Positions 29,536 through 39,142 of a DNA stretch of 53,708 bases are shown in pieces (the first letter of the stretch is position 1; every line of letters starts with the position of its first letter). This DNA comes from an uncultured Bacilli bacterium (GTDB lineage Bacteria > Bacillota_I > Bacilli_A > RFN20 > CAG-449). The DNA lies in assembly GCA_947591215.1 (NCBI GenBank), contig CANQCZ010000008.1, positions 1-53,708 on the forward strand, given 5' to 3'. Position numbers and translations under genes: made by a program. Below the pieces are notes generated by a model, which was given only the letters and a program-made list of their open reading frames with translations, had not been told where the DNA came from and did not search any database.

Positions 29536-31074
29536 ATGCTTAGAAAAAAAATTATTATTCCAGCATTAGCAGTACTCTTGTTACCGGTTCTTACCTCGTG
29601 TAACGACTCTAGTGTTGAGAATGCCGGTGAAGACTTTGAAGTTTATTCGATTCAACAATTAAAAGAACGTGCGACTAAAGATAATCCGGTTAAGGTTGAG
29701 TTTTGGCATTCATTTGGTCACAACATTTCTCAACATTTAGATCCTTTGATTGAAGATTTTCAACAAGAAATGGAAAATCAAGGTATATACATCACTGTCA
29801 ATGCTAAATCTATCGGTGGTGGTTATGACGGACTTAGAGCTCGTGTTAATCAAGGTACAAAAACCAACTCTATTCCCACAATGATTTTAGGTTATCCTGA
29901 TCATTTCGCCGATTATATCGCTAATGATATCTTATTACCATTGGATGAATATATCGGTTCTTCAGATACAGAAATCGGATTTACCGATGATGAAGTTGCA
30001 AATGATTTTGTTCCTTCATATTGGGCTGAAAACCAAATGGTTTCAAAAGATGGTAAAAACATCGTCGCTGGGATTCCATTTAATAAATCTACTGAAGTAA
30101 TGTATTATAACGCCTCCGTCGTCGATCCGATTCTTGAAGCTAACGGATGGTTAACGACTGATGGTCAATGGGATACTCCAACTTGGGATGAACTTTGGAC
30201 CGTCGCTTCTACTTTAAAAGAAAAGGTTGCTAATGGCACTTGTTCCTGGAAGTACAATGCTGATGGTAAGACGGCTACTATTACTGCCAAAAAATCTGAT
30301 TATCCGGTTTATATTGACTCGGAAGCAAACTTCTTTATTACCACTGCTCGTCAATGGTCTAATGATAAAGATCAAGCTGTTTATACTAGGGTAGATGCTA
30401 ACGGCAACGGAACTGTTGTCTTTGATAACGCTGTTACAAGAGAAGTTCAAGCTTACTTTATGGAAAAAGCAGAAGCCGGTTTATGGAACCTTCCGGCAAA
30501 AGTTAACCAAGGCTATGGTTCTAACATGATGGTTAACAATGAAGCATTTATTTCAATCGGATCAACTGCCGGTGTTAATAACAATGCATCGACTAAATAC
30601 GAGATGAAAGTTGCTCCAATCCCACAAAAATCATATGAAGAAGGCGTTCAAGCTGTTATTCAACAAGGTACTAATGCCGCGATTTTAAAGAACAATTCCA
30701 ATAACTACACTCGTTTAGCAGCATGGTTATTAATCCGTTATTTAACTTCTACTGATATCACTTCTCAATTTTCAATGAAAACCGGTTACTTACCGGTAAG
30801 AAAAAGTGCACTCAATAGTGATGAATTCCAAGAATTCTTAGCAGATGCAAATTCTATTTTTGGTGGCGATACCGCTAAAGCTATCAACTCTGCTTATTCA
30901 CAACAATCATATTTCTACACTGATCCCGCATTCCAAGGATCTTCGCTGGTTCGTGACGTTGTCGATTTAATGGTTCAAACCATTTATTGTAATGGTGCAA
31001 CTGTTGATAGTGCCATGCAAGTTGCCTATCAATCATTAAGAGACTACAAGATTAATGTTCAAGTTATCGAATAA
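29536..31074 (+). CDS. Extracellular solute-binding lipoprotein (family 1)
   Basis: Lipobox LLPVLTSCND; VKVEFWHSFGHN...ANDILLPLDEYI...GIPFNKSTEVMYYN. Confidence 0.9.
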   Translation: MLRKKIIIPALAVLLLPVLTSCNDSSVENAGEDFEVYSIQQLKERATKDNPVKVEFWHSFGHNISQHLDPLIEDFQQEMENQGIYITVNAKSIGGGYDGLRARVNQGTKTNSIPTMILGYPDHFADYIANDILLPLDEYIGSSDTEIGFTDDEVANDFVPSYWAENQMVSKDGKNIVAGIPFNKSTEVMYYNASVVDPILEANGWLTTDGQWDTPTWDELWTVASTLKEKVANGTCSWKYNADGKTATITAKKSDYPVYIDSEANFFITTARQWSNDKDQAVYTRVDANGNGTVVFDNAVTREVQAYFMEKAEAGLWNLPAKVNQGYGSNMMVNNEAFISIGSTAGVNNNASTKYEMKVAPIPQKSYEEGVQAVIQQGTNAAILKNNSNNYTRLAAWLLIRYLTSTDITSQFSMKTGYLPVRKSALNSDEFQEFLADANSIFGGDTAKAINSAYSQQSYFYTDPAFQGSSLVRDVVDLMVQTIYCNGATVDSAMQVAYQSLRDYKINVQVIE

Positions 31075-31089
31075 ACGGATGGTGAAAAT

Positions 31090-32679
31090 ATGAAAGCAAA
31101 GAATTTATTAACAGTATTGCTCACTTTTGCAACCTTAATCGGTCTTGCTTCTTGTAGAGATCGAGATAATAGTGAAATTAGTGTTGAAAGTCCGATTGAT
31201 AATCTTCCGACTGATTATGACCATTATTATTCTGATCGGGTCTCATTTGCTGATTTAGGATATTCTCTTACCGAAGAAAACAACTATTTCATGGAAAGAG
31301 GGGTTGCAAAGTTAAAACTCAAATCAGTAACCGATGGGGATACCGCTGTCTTCCACTTAGCAAATGGAGAAGAAGATAGTTATACTAACCCATTAAAAAC
31401 TCCACACTCATATTTGACAGTTCGTTTCTTAGCTATCGATACTCCGGAATCGACATCTTCAATCGCTGCATGGGGTAAAAAAGCATCGAACTATGTCCGT
31501 GGATTATTAGAAAATGCTGAAGGTATTATTGTAGACGCAAGTTCAATCGATACTAGCGATACAAACGTATACCCAACTCAAGAATCTAAATATCAAGCAG
31601 GTGCCCGTTTAGATAGCAATGGTACTCGTTGGTTGGCCTTAATTTGGTATTGTCCAGATGGAGGTAATCCGGATGATTTACATAGTTATCGTAGTTTACA
31701 ATTAGATGTAATCGAAGAATGCTATTCATTCTATACCGGAAATCTTGGAGAAACCGGATATGTATACTTTGCAGATGAAGAAAAAGAACCAAAGCTTTAC
31801 AATCGCTACGAATATGGTTCTTTAAAAATGAAGGATGTCCTATTTGAAGCGGAATTAAGAATGAGTACTTTGGAGAAACGTTACACCGGTAATGAAAAAG
31901 ATCCAAATTATGACTATTCTAAGACTCCATATCGATGTGAAAATCGAAAAGAATCGATTAAAGATGCTTATGAAAATTGGGATGAATACATGAATCAAGG
32001 CAAATTCATCGCCTTGACAGGTGTCATTACTGCATTTATCGGCAATAACTTCTACTTTGAAGATGCAGCCGGATATCCGTTATATGTCTATATGGGTATT
32101 AATGGTAAATCCATCGGAAGCTTATTCTCAGTCGGTGATACGATTGAAATTCGTGGTAGACTAGCCGAATATGGTGGGCAAAAACAAATGTCAGACATCG
32201 TATGGGATAAATCGACATTTACTAAGATTACTAATGAAAACGATATGATTCCAATGCCGGAAATCATTGAAATTTCCGAATCTGATTTCGATGCTAAAAA
32301 ACTTGATCCATTGCTTGGTAAATTAGTTAAAGTTACAAAAATGTCGACAAGTTCAAAAGGCAACCAAAGTAAGGACAAATCATTTACTTTAAATGGTAGT
32401 AAAAAAGTTACTTATTATGATGAAAATGATAAAGCCATTACTTTATCGTCATTCGGCACAATGGGTATTCGCTTTAACGGAACGTTAGCTCCGGAATATA
32501 CTTATGATGAGATTAGCGATTTTACAAATAGTACAGTAAGTGTTGTTGGCATCTTATCAATTTATTTCGAAATGGATATGCAATCAGACCAAAATTACCC
32601 ATCCTATCAAATGGTACCCGGAAATCGTAAAGTTCTCGATGATGGTTCATTAAGTTGGGATATTGTAAAAGTAGATTAA
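31090..32679 (+). CDS. Lipoprotein with staphylococcal nuclease-like domain and C-terminal OB-fold-like domain
   Basis: LIGLASCRD lipobox; SVTDGDTAVFHL, LTVRFLAIDTPEST, WGKKASNYVRGLLENA, LDSNGTRWLALIWY retain SNase catalytic residues; IALTGVITAFIGNNFYFEDAAGYPLYVYMG looks OB-fold-like. Confidence 0.85.
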   Translation: MKAKNLLTVLLTFATLIGLASCRDRDNSEISVESPIDNLPTDYDHYYSDRVSFADLGYSLTEENNYFMERGVAKLKLKSVTDGDTAVFHLANGEEDSYTNPLKTPHSYLTVRFLAIDTPESTSSIAAWGKKASNYVRGLLENAEGIIVDASSIDTSDTNVYPTQESKYQAGARLDSNGTRWLALIWYCPDGGNPDDLHSYRSLQLDVIEECYSFYTGNLGETGYVYFADEEKEPKLYNRYEYGSLKMKDVLFEAELRMSTLEKRYTGNEKDPNYDYSKTPYRCENRKESIKDAYENWDEYMNQGKFIALTGVITAFIGNNFYFEDAAGYPLYVYMGINGKSIGSLFSVGDTIEIRGRLAEYGGQKQMSDIVWDKSTFTKITNENDMIPMPEIIEISESDFDAKKLDPLLGKLVKVTKMSTSSKGNQSKDKSFTLNGSKKVTYYDENDKAITLSSFGTMGIRFNGTLAPEYTYDEISDFTNSTVSVVGILSIYFEMDMQSDQNYPSYQMVPGNRKVLDDGSLSWDIVKVD

Positions 32680-32695
32680 TAAAAAGGAGAAAAAT

Positions 32696-33727
32696 ATGAA
32701 AAAATATTTAAAATTAACTGCTGCCGCATTAATGGCTCTTACTCTTGTTGCTTGTGGAAATAATACAGACGATAATACTCCTTCCGGTGGCAATCAAACA
32801 TCGGAAACTGATCCAAATGCCGAAATGGTAAATAACGCTTTAACTGCGCTTAACGTTGAGAGTACGGTTACTAAAGATTTTACATTGGTGACTGTCGGAG
32901 CGGGAAATGTTCAAATTTCTTGGGAATCTAATAATGCTGCTATTAAAATTGAAGGAAGCAATGCTGTTGTCACTCAAGCTGAAAACGATGTTGCTGTCAC
33001 TTTAAAAGCAACCGCTACTAAAGGAACATATTCAAACTATAGAGAATTTAACGTCACTGTTAGCAAAAAAGAATTACCGCAATATATTTCTATTTCAGAA
33101 GCTTTAAATGCTGCTACTGGAACTAGTGTTACTGTTAGAGGTGTTGTTACTCAATTAGTTTGCTCTAGTTCAAGCTACACTACACCGGGTGGATTCTATA
33201 TTGCCGATGCCGATGCTGCTATATATGTTTATGGTTCTCAGACTGCTCAAAAAGTTGCATTAGGTGATGATGTTATCGTCAGAGGTTCAACTGCTAATTA
33301 TCCTACAACTGTTACTTATGTCACACAACTTGCTTCTCCGGAGCTAGTTGACGTTGTTGGAAAGAATGCAACTGTAAATTTCAATGTAAGTAGTTTTGAA
33401 AAGAAAACCGTTGCTGAAATTGCCGCAGATACTACGACTGACAGCTTTGTCGGTAAAGTATATTATATGGAAAATATTCGTATTAACAAATATTCAACAA
33501 CATATACTACAATGGCCATCTACGATTATAAGGATAACCAAGTATATGGTTCAAATGGTGATCCGAAAATAAATTTATATTCCGGTCAAGGTGATACCGG
33601 TATGCCGGAATTTGATCATTTAGCTGATTATTTAGATAAACCTGTAAATATTATCTTTGCCGTCAACTCTTACAATAGTAGCCACGTTTGGAGAGGTTTA
33701 GTCATGGGTATTGTTTCAGCCGAATAG
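32696..33727 (+). CDS. Lipoprotein with OB-fold-like domain
   Basis: ALTLVACGN lipobox; ISEALNAATGTSVTVRGVVTQLV...GGFYIADADAAIYVYG...VALGDDVIVRGSTANY. Confidence 0.75.
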   Translation: MKKYLKLTAAALMALTLVACGNNTDDNTPSGGNQTSETDPNAEMVNNALTALNVESTVTKDFTLVTVGAGNVQISWESNNAAIKIEGSNAVVTQAENDVAVTLKATATKGTYSNYREFNVTVSKKELPQYISISEALNAATGTSVTVRGVVTQLVCSSSSYTTPGGFYIADADAAIYVYGSQTAQKVALGDDVIVRGSTANYPTTVTYVTQLASPELVDVVGKNATVNFNVSSFEKKTVAEIAADTTTDSFVGKVYYMENIRINKYSTTYTTMAIYDYKDNQVYGSNGDPKINLYSGQGDTGMPEFDHLADYLDKPVNIIFAVNSYNSSHVWRGLVMGIVSAE

Positions 33728-33745
33728 GCTTTATTGAACTTTTAG

Positions 33746-33775
33746 ATCCTCGTGTTCAAACACGGGGATTTTTTT
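33746..33775 (+). terminator. Intrinsic terminator
   Basis: ATCCTCGTGT-tcaa-ACACGGGGATTTTTTT. Confidence 0.85.
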
Positions 33776-33832
33776 AATTTGCTTTATTGTTTGAATTTAA
33801 TCATTATGATAAACTAAATAAGAGGTAATATT

Positions 33833-35845
33833 ATGCGAAAACTCATTTTTCTACTTCCGCTGCTCTTATTAGTAAGTGCCTGTTCGTTAAGCGAAAATAC
33901 TGATTCTAACAAAGCAAATGATATTATTGAAAAATATGAAGCTTTAAACAAATTAGTGGCCGATAATACTTTCACCGTTGATTTAAGTACTACTGGAAAG
34001 AAAACAACGTATCTTTCCAAAAACGGAGATAGTTTAAAAACATATAGCAACATAGAAGTTTATGCTTCGAGTTTTACTAATACTAATGTCGTTGCAGAAG
34101 AATATTTTGATAGTGAATCGATAACTATTATCACTGACGATAATAGTTTTCAAAGCGACTATGACGTCAATGAAATATGGGATTTTTTAGGATATCAAAA
34201 TATCTTTAATGATGCTAAAAATAAAACATTATCTAATGATCATATAAGTGGTTCTGTAGATGCTTCTTCTTGCCCTGGTGTTGTTCGATCCTTTATCGTA
34301 GCAAGTGGCTTCTTTAATGATAAATATGAAAATTATTATTTTAATAGCAAAATTGATTACACTATATACTTCGATATTACAAATGAAAAAATCTTCTCGA
34401 TTGAACTTAATCTTAAAGACATTGCAAGGCTAAAAAAATCTACGATATCCGAGGCATATAGTTTGCTTACTTTCCTCGACGATAAAGATGCTTTAGAGAT
34501 TGTCGAATCTCATCCGGTACCGGATATAAACGTTGGTAATAATGGAGGAAATGGCTCTGAAGCATTAATAAAACAACAAGGTATCGATTTTATAAAAGAT
34601 TGTTATGAAGATATTGAATATGTTTCGGATGATTTATATTTTTACGTTAACACTATCGTATCGCCGCGATTGTCATTTAGCTATGAAAGCAATAAACCAA
34701 ATGTAATCGGCCACGATGGAACATATTATGATGTCACAAATGATACTAGCGTTACCATCACGGTTTCTTTGGCATACCAAAAAGAAGTTTATTCAACCTT
34801 AACGTTTGACTTTTTAGCGATTCCTAAAGTTACCGGAACCGGGACATTAGGAACTAAAACCAATCCATTATACAAAGGTCGTAAAGCGATTGATGATGTG
34901 AAAATAAACTTTATTGAAATGCATCGCCAATATGGAGATTCAATTTACATCAAGGCCGGTGATTTTGATATGCTAATCGACGCCGGTGATAGCGAAGATG
35001 GTGGATATGTAAACGATTTCTTACGTCGCAATGTCAGTGATGGACGATTGGAATGTTTAGTTGCCACTCATGCTCATAGCGATCATATCGGAGGAATGAC
35101 AACGGCATTATCTACAATTAAAAATATCACTTATGCAGTTGATTATGGCTATCAAAGAAGCGATTATTCACTCGTAGCAAATGTTCGCAATTTATTTAAG
35201 AAAGCCGATAAATATGCACCTATAACAGATTGCATTAAAGAGACTAATGGCGCTTTAAAAACGCTTTATATCACTGAAGATTTCAGCATCACTTTTTTGG
35301 ATACCGGTTATTATGAAGAACCATCAAGTGATTTTGGAGACGATTCTTCTTTTAATTACAATTTAACATCAGTGACTTTCATTATGAAATATAAAAATCA
35401 AAAATATTATTTTGCCGGAGATTTAGAAAGTGAAGGCGAATCGATATTAGTAGATAAAAGAGAAACCGAAAAAGTGGATTTGGCAAAAGCATCTCACCAT
35501 GGTTCTACTACTTCCAATAGCAGTAAAATTCTTTCTAGTCTCAACCCTTCGATAATGGTTGTTTCAACTGCATTAGTGGATCGGGGTGATGAAACTCATA
35601 ATGCAAAAAATCAAACCCACCCGATTGGAAATGCTTTACGAGAAATGTTGAAAAGATCAAAAGTGTATTGTAACTTTACTAGCGGTACTGTCGAAGTAAC
35701 TTGTGATGGTAATAGTTCTTTGAAAGTGCGCGGATTAGGATTAACATCTCCGTATTATATGAATGGTGTCGCAGTAAGCGGTGAAGAAAACTTAGAATTT
35801 AAATATACTAAATGGGCCAAAACTTATCGTAATTCTTTTATTTAA
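33833..35845 (+). CDS. ComEC-like metallo-beta-lactamase-fold lipoprotein (putative secreted nuclease)
   Basis: LLLLVSACSLS lipobox; FDMLIDAGD, LVATHAHSDHIGGM, YYFAGDLESEGE, KASHHGS motifs. Confidence 0.85.
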   Translation: MRKLIFLLPLLLLVSACSLSENTDSNKANDIIEKYEALNKLVADNTFTVDLSTTGKKTTYLSKNGDSLKTYSNIEVYASSFTNTNVVAEEYFDSESITIITDDNSFQSDYDVNEIWDFLGYQNIFNDAKNKTLSNDHISGSVDASSCPGVVRSFIVASGFFNDKYENYYFNSKIDYTIYFDITNEKIFSIELNLKDIARLKKSTISEAYSLLTFLDDKDALEIVESHPVPDINVGNNGGNGSEALIKQQGIDFIKDCYEDIEYVSDDLYFYVNTIVSPRLSFSYESNKPNVIGHDGTYYDVTNDTSVTITVSLAYQKEVYSTLTFDFLAIPKVTGTGTLGTKTNPLYKGRKAIDDVKINFIEMHRQYGDSIYIKAGDFDMLIDAGDSEDGGYVNDFLRRNVSDGRLECLVATHAHSDHIGGMTTALSTIKNITYAVDYGYQRSDYSLVANVRNLFKKADKYAPITDCIKETNGALKTLYITEDFSITFLDTGYYEEPSSDFGDDSSFNYNLTSVTFIMKYKNQKYYFAGDLESEGESILVDKRETEKVDLAKASHHGSTTSNSSKILSSLNPSIMVVSTALVDRGDETHNAKNQTHPIGNALREMLKRSKVYCNFTSGTVEVTCDGNSSLKVRGLGLTSPYYMNGVAVSGEENLEFKYTKWAKTYRNSFI

Positions 35846-35872
35846 TCCAATTTTAATGAGGATTTTTTGAAA

Positions 35873-36150
35873 TGGTAATTACTATTACCGGTGGTTCTAA
35901 CTTCGCCAAAAAATTTTTAAGATGAGCTGATATTAAAAGAAAGGAACTATGAATCTGACATTTTATTGAGAAAATGTTTTTTTAGCGAACCTAAAAAACT
36001 ATAAAACGCAGAAGTAATCGATAAGCCTCTTTGCGATTTTGTTACTTACATAAGAAAAAAATAATACATAACGAACTAAAGAAAGTAATCATTTTAGCGA
36101 TGAAAAATAAGCGAAAGGTTTAAAATTAGACCGAACAAATATCCGGCCAT
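35873..36150 (+). pseudogene. Uridine kinase pseudogene
   Basis: MVITITGGSNFAKK...; *ENVFLANLK; PKKL*NAEVIDKPLCDFVTYIRKK*YITN*RK* matches intact Udk (ITIAGGSASGK; LENDLLLSDLKKLLNGEAIDKPLYDFVTYTRKKETEHIEPKK), with multiple stops and frameshifts. Confidence 0.85.
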
Positions 36151-36478
36151 GTTGAAAAGGAAACATTAACTGCAAATCTTCAACCGAATGGCGAATTGCA
36201 AGCCATAGAGAAAGTGAAACATTTTAATGCCACACAAGGATTAGATATCATTGATGAAATCATGATGGTAAGCAAAAAGGAAATAAAGAATTTTGACACT
36301 ATCCCGCTATTTTAATTATTAAAGCATTTTTTTATATTCTTTTTTTAACTATTAAATAAATTTCAATTAATGTTAAAAGGATGTATGGAATAAACGCTTT
36401 TTTAACGCTTCAAAGAATAAAATTAACATTGAGCTTATTTTCATATGAAGTGAGTGAAAAATATTTAAGGAGGCAAAC

Positions 36479-38518
36479 ATGAAAAAAGCAAAACTCTTAA
36501 TTGCGATGATGCTAATAAGTTGCTTAGCATCATGCAGCGACAGTTCAAACTTGAACTCGATGAATAGTCATGATCAAGGATCTGTTTTTGAATCTTCATC
36601 AAATTCGATGAATACAGATTCAAATGCGGACTCATCAACGAGCGACTCTTTAATTTCATCTGAAAGTGTTTCTAGTAGTGAAACTAGTGAAGCGTCTGAG
36701 ATTTCATCTCAATCAGATTCTCAAACTTCAACGGGAACAGAAACCGGTAATAAAGGTGTAACTCAACAACAATGGGAAGCTTTAATGGCCCCGCTTACTG
36801 TGATTAATTTCACCCAAATCACCAAAGAAACTCAGTATGACGCTCAAGGGAATGAAGGTGGAAGTAGGATAAGCCAAAATATCATCGCTTCAAGTGATCT
36901 TTTTTATGGAAATGGCGGCGAATATTTTGAGCATAAAGCAGTTGATGACGCTGATATTTTTAACCATTATTGGGAAAGAGAAATTGAAGAAGGAACGTTC
37001 TATCTTGAAAAAATAGATGCCGACACCTATGCATTTTATTACGAAAATCTCGTTCCCGGTTTATTTGAAGGTTTAAATGGCCTTATAGCTCAACTTAAAC
37101 TTGATTATGAATTAATCGATGGCTTTACAAAAGAGGGTAATACCTATACTTATGTCATCGAAGATGAGATGCAATTTGATGCCGATGATATTCAATTGGT
37201 GCCATTTACTATCAAAACCGATAACAATGAAAGATTGCTTGAATTAAGTTTTAAATCAACATTTACCATTGTTGGCGCCGGATCTTTAGTTACAGAATTT
37301 ATATTTAATGATTTTGGAAACTCGGAAGTTAATTTACCTGATTTAAATAAATGTATTAATCCTAACGATGAACCGATTGCTAAAGCACTTAAAAATATTG
37401 AAGCCATCAGCAATTTAACTTATTCTCTCGAATTATATAAAGATGATGCTAAAGTAAATGAAATTACTAGATATTTTCAAGATGAAGAACATTTTGCTTC
37501 AGATTCTGTTAGTTTCCCGGAAGAAACCACCGCTAGTTGTGTCTTTGCTAAAGAAAACGATGCATATAATCGTTATCTAAAAGGTGTAAATGGAAACAAT
37601 AAATGGGAAAAGAGTTCCATTGATAATAAAGAATTTTCTAATGCTGCAACTTCTTATCTAAATCAAGGCCTTGATTTCTTACTTTCTCTTACGGACTTAG
37701 ATCTTAATCAATTTACGCTTGATGAAGGTGTTTATAAAACTAATGTGTATACTGAATATGGTGAATTAAATTATTCAATAACCTTAGATGGTGACACCTT
37801 AGTTTCAGTTGATTTTGAAGGTAATAATGTCCATAACTTAAATGGTTTTGTCGAAGATGATACTTTTTCAAAAGTTGTTGCGCATATTGGTGAATTTGGA
37901 ACAACGGAAGTCACTATCCCTGAAGTAGTTCCTTCAGAACCGATTCTTTTAGCAATCTATAATCTTAATTTACAAAATGCAACATTAAGTCAAAAAACGA
38001 AAAATTCAAATGGAGGAATTGTATCTAGCGTCACTACTAAATTCCAAAGTTTTGAAGGATTTCAAAATACAGTCAGTTATGGATCGATGACAAATGATGA
38101 TTATTGGTATCAATCAAATGATGTTTATTATCATTATCAAAAACAGCCTGCTGGTTATTATCGTTATTTTGCAGAAGAAGCTGATTTTATTGAGGCACGA
38201 GATCAAGCCTTCGATATATTTTCTCAAATGCAAAACATGTTAAAAGAATTAATCACAACAATGGATGTCCTTGAAACTGTTAGTGAAAATCAATACACCT
38301 ACACCAATACATTTGAAATTAATGAAGCAGATAGTCAAGGAACAGTCAAATTGGACATCAGATTATATTTAAGTCAATCAAGGCTTACCGGATTTAATGT
38401 AGACATTGATTTAAGTGAAGTCAGTGGAGCTTCAGCTTCAATGGGCATAACTAAAGTAACGATGGAATTTAGCCAAATTGGAACCACTCAAGTTTGGTTG
38501 CCCGCAGCAGTAAATTAA
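36479..38518 (+). CDS. Large Ser-rich lipoprotein with three repeated domains
   Basis: MLISCLASCSDS lipobox; Ser-rich linker; three repeats ending FGNSEVNLP / FGTTEVTIP / IGTTQVWLP. Confidence 0.8.
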   Translation: MKKAKLLIAMMLISCLASCSDSSNLNSMNSHDQGSVFESSSNSMNTDSNADSSTSDSLISSESVSSSETSEASEISSQSDSQTSTGTETGNKGVTQQQWEALMAPLTVINFTQITKETQYDAQGNEGGSRISQNIIASSDLFYGNGGEYFEHKAVDDADIFNHYWEREIEEGTFYLEKIDADTYAFYYENLVPGLFEGLNGLIAQLKLDYELIDGFTKEGNTYTYVIEDEMQFDADDIQLVPFTIKTDNNERLLELSFKSTFTIVGAGSLVTEFIFNDFGNSEVNLPDLNKCINPNDEPIAKALKNIEAISNLTYSLELYKDDAKVNEITRYFQDEEHFASDSVSFPEETTASCVFAKENDAYNRYLKGVNGNNKWEKSSIDNKEFSNAATSYLNQGLDFLLSLTDLDLNQFTLDEGVYKTNVYTEYGELNYSITLDGDTLVSVDFEGNNVHNLNGFVEDDTFSKVVAHIGEFGTTEVTIPEVVPSEPILLAIYNLNLQNATLSQKTKNSNGGIVSSVTTKFQSFEGFQNTVSYGSMTNDDYWYQSNDVYYHYQKQPAGYYRYFAEEADFIEARDQAFDIFSQMQNMLKELITTMDVLETVSENQYTYTNTFEINEADSQGTVKLDIRLYLSQSRLTGFNVDIDLSEVSGASASMGITKVTMEFSQIGTTQVWLPAAVN

Positions 38519-38687
38519 ATCAATTATTTATTAATTCTTTTTGATACCGACAGTTTTAAAAAACTATAAAAATACGCGAATTTTCAGCCCCTTAATGAAA
38601 ATAACATTAATTATAACATTGACAATAAGCTCATTTTAGACTAAAATAAAAAAGTAATTTAATACGATTTTAAAGAAAGGAAAAAAT

Positions 38688-39140
38688 ATGGACGTTAAAT
38701 TATTTCAAGACGAAAAAGTTGTAAAAAGTTGGGACTATGGTGTTTACAAAAGATGGTTCCGCGTTAGAGGATCTTTTACTTTGATTGTTACAAACAAGAG
38801 AGTGATTTCGATTTATGAAGGTAAAACCGATACTTCTCGTGATGATTATTACCTTTGCAACATTCAAAATGTCAGCGTGAATTATGCATTTAAGAGACAC
38901 TTCTTCTTCTTTAAGAGAGGTAGTTTGGAAGTTTCGTTTGCTACTGATGTATTTGATGATGTTTCAGTTGTTGGTTTAAGCGCAATTAATAATAAACCGA
39001 GCCTCCTTCAAAGAATCCCACTTATTGGTAGACTTTTCGCTGGTAAGAAAGCTAAAGTTAAAGTTCACGTAGACGTGGCTAAAGACATTGTTCACAATCT
39101 CTCTACTTTAGTTATGGAACATAGCGCACTCGCAAAATAA
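38688..39140 (+). CDS. Putative bacterial PH-like domain protein
   Basis: GSFTLIVTNKRVISIYEGKTDTSRDDYYLCNIQNVSV pattern; cytoplasmic. Confidence 0.5.
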   Translation: MDVKLFQDEKVVKSWDYGVYKRWFRVRGSFTLIVTNKRVISIYEGKTDTSRDDYYLCNIQNVSVNYAFKRHFFFFKRGSLEVSFATDVFDDVSVVGLSAINNKPSLLQRIPLIGRLFAGKKAKVKVHVDVAKDIVHNLSTLVMEHSALAK

Positions 39141-39142
39141 TT

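Noticed and set aside
35873-36150. UGA-as-Trp recoding to rescue the udk-like fragment
   Set aside because: The fragment contains TAA and TAG stops too, and elsewhere TGA terminates normal genes while Trp is TGG, so recoding is not supported.
36580-36740. Ser-rich runs as possible CRISPR or phase-variable repeats
   Set aside because: The runs encode lipoprotein linkers; no regularly spaced identical repeats or long homopolymer/SSR tracts typical of CRISPR or phase variation.
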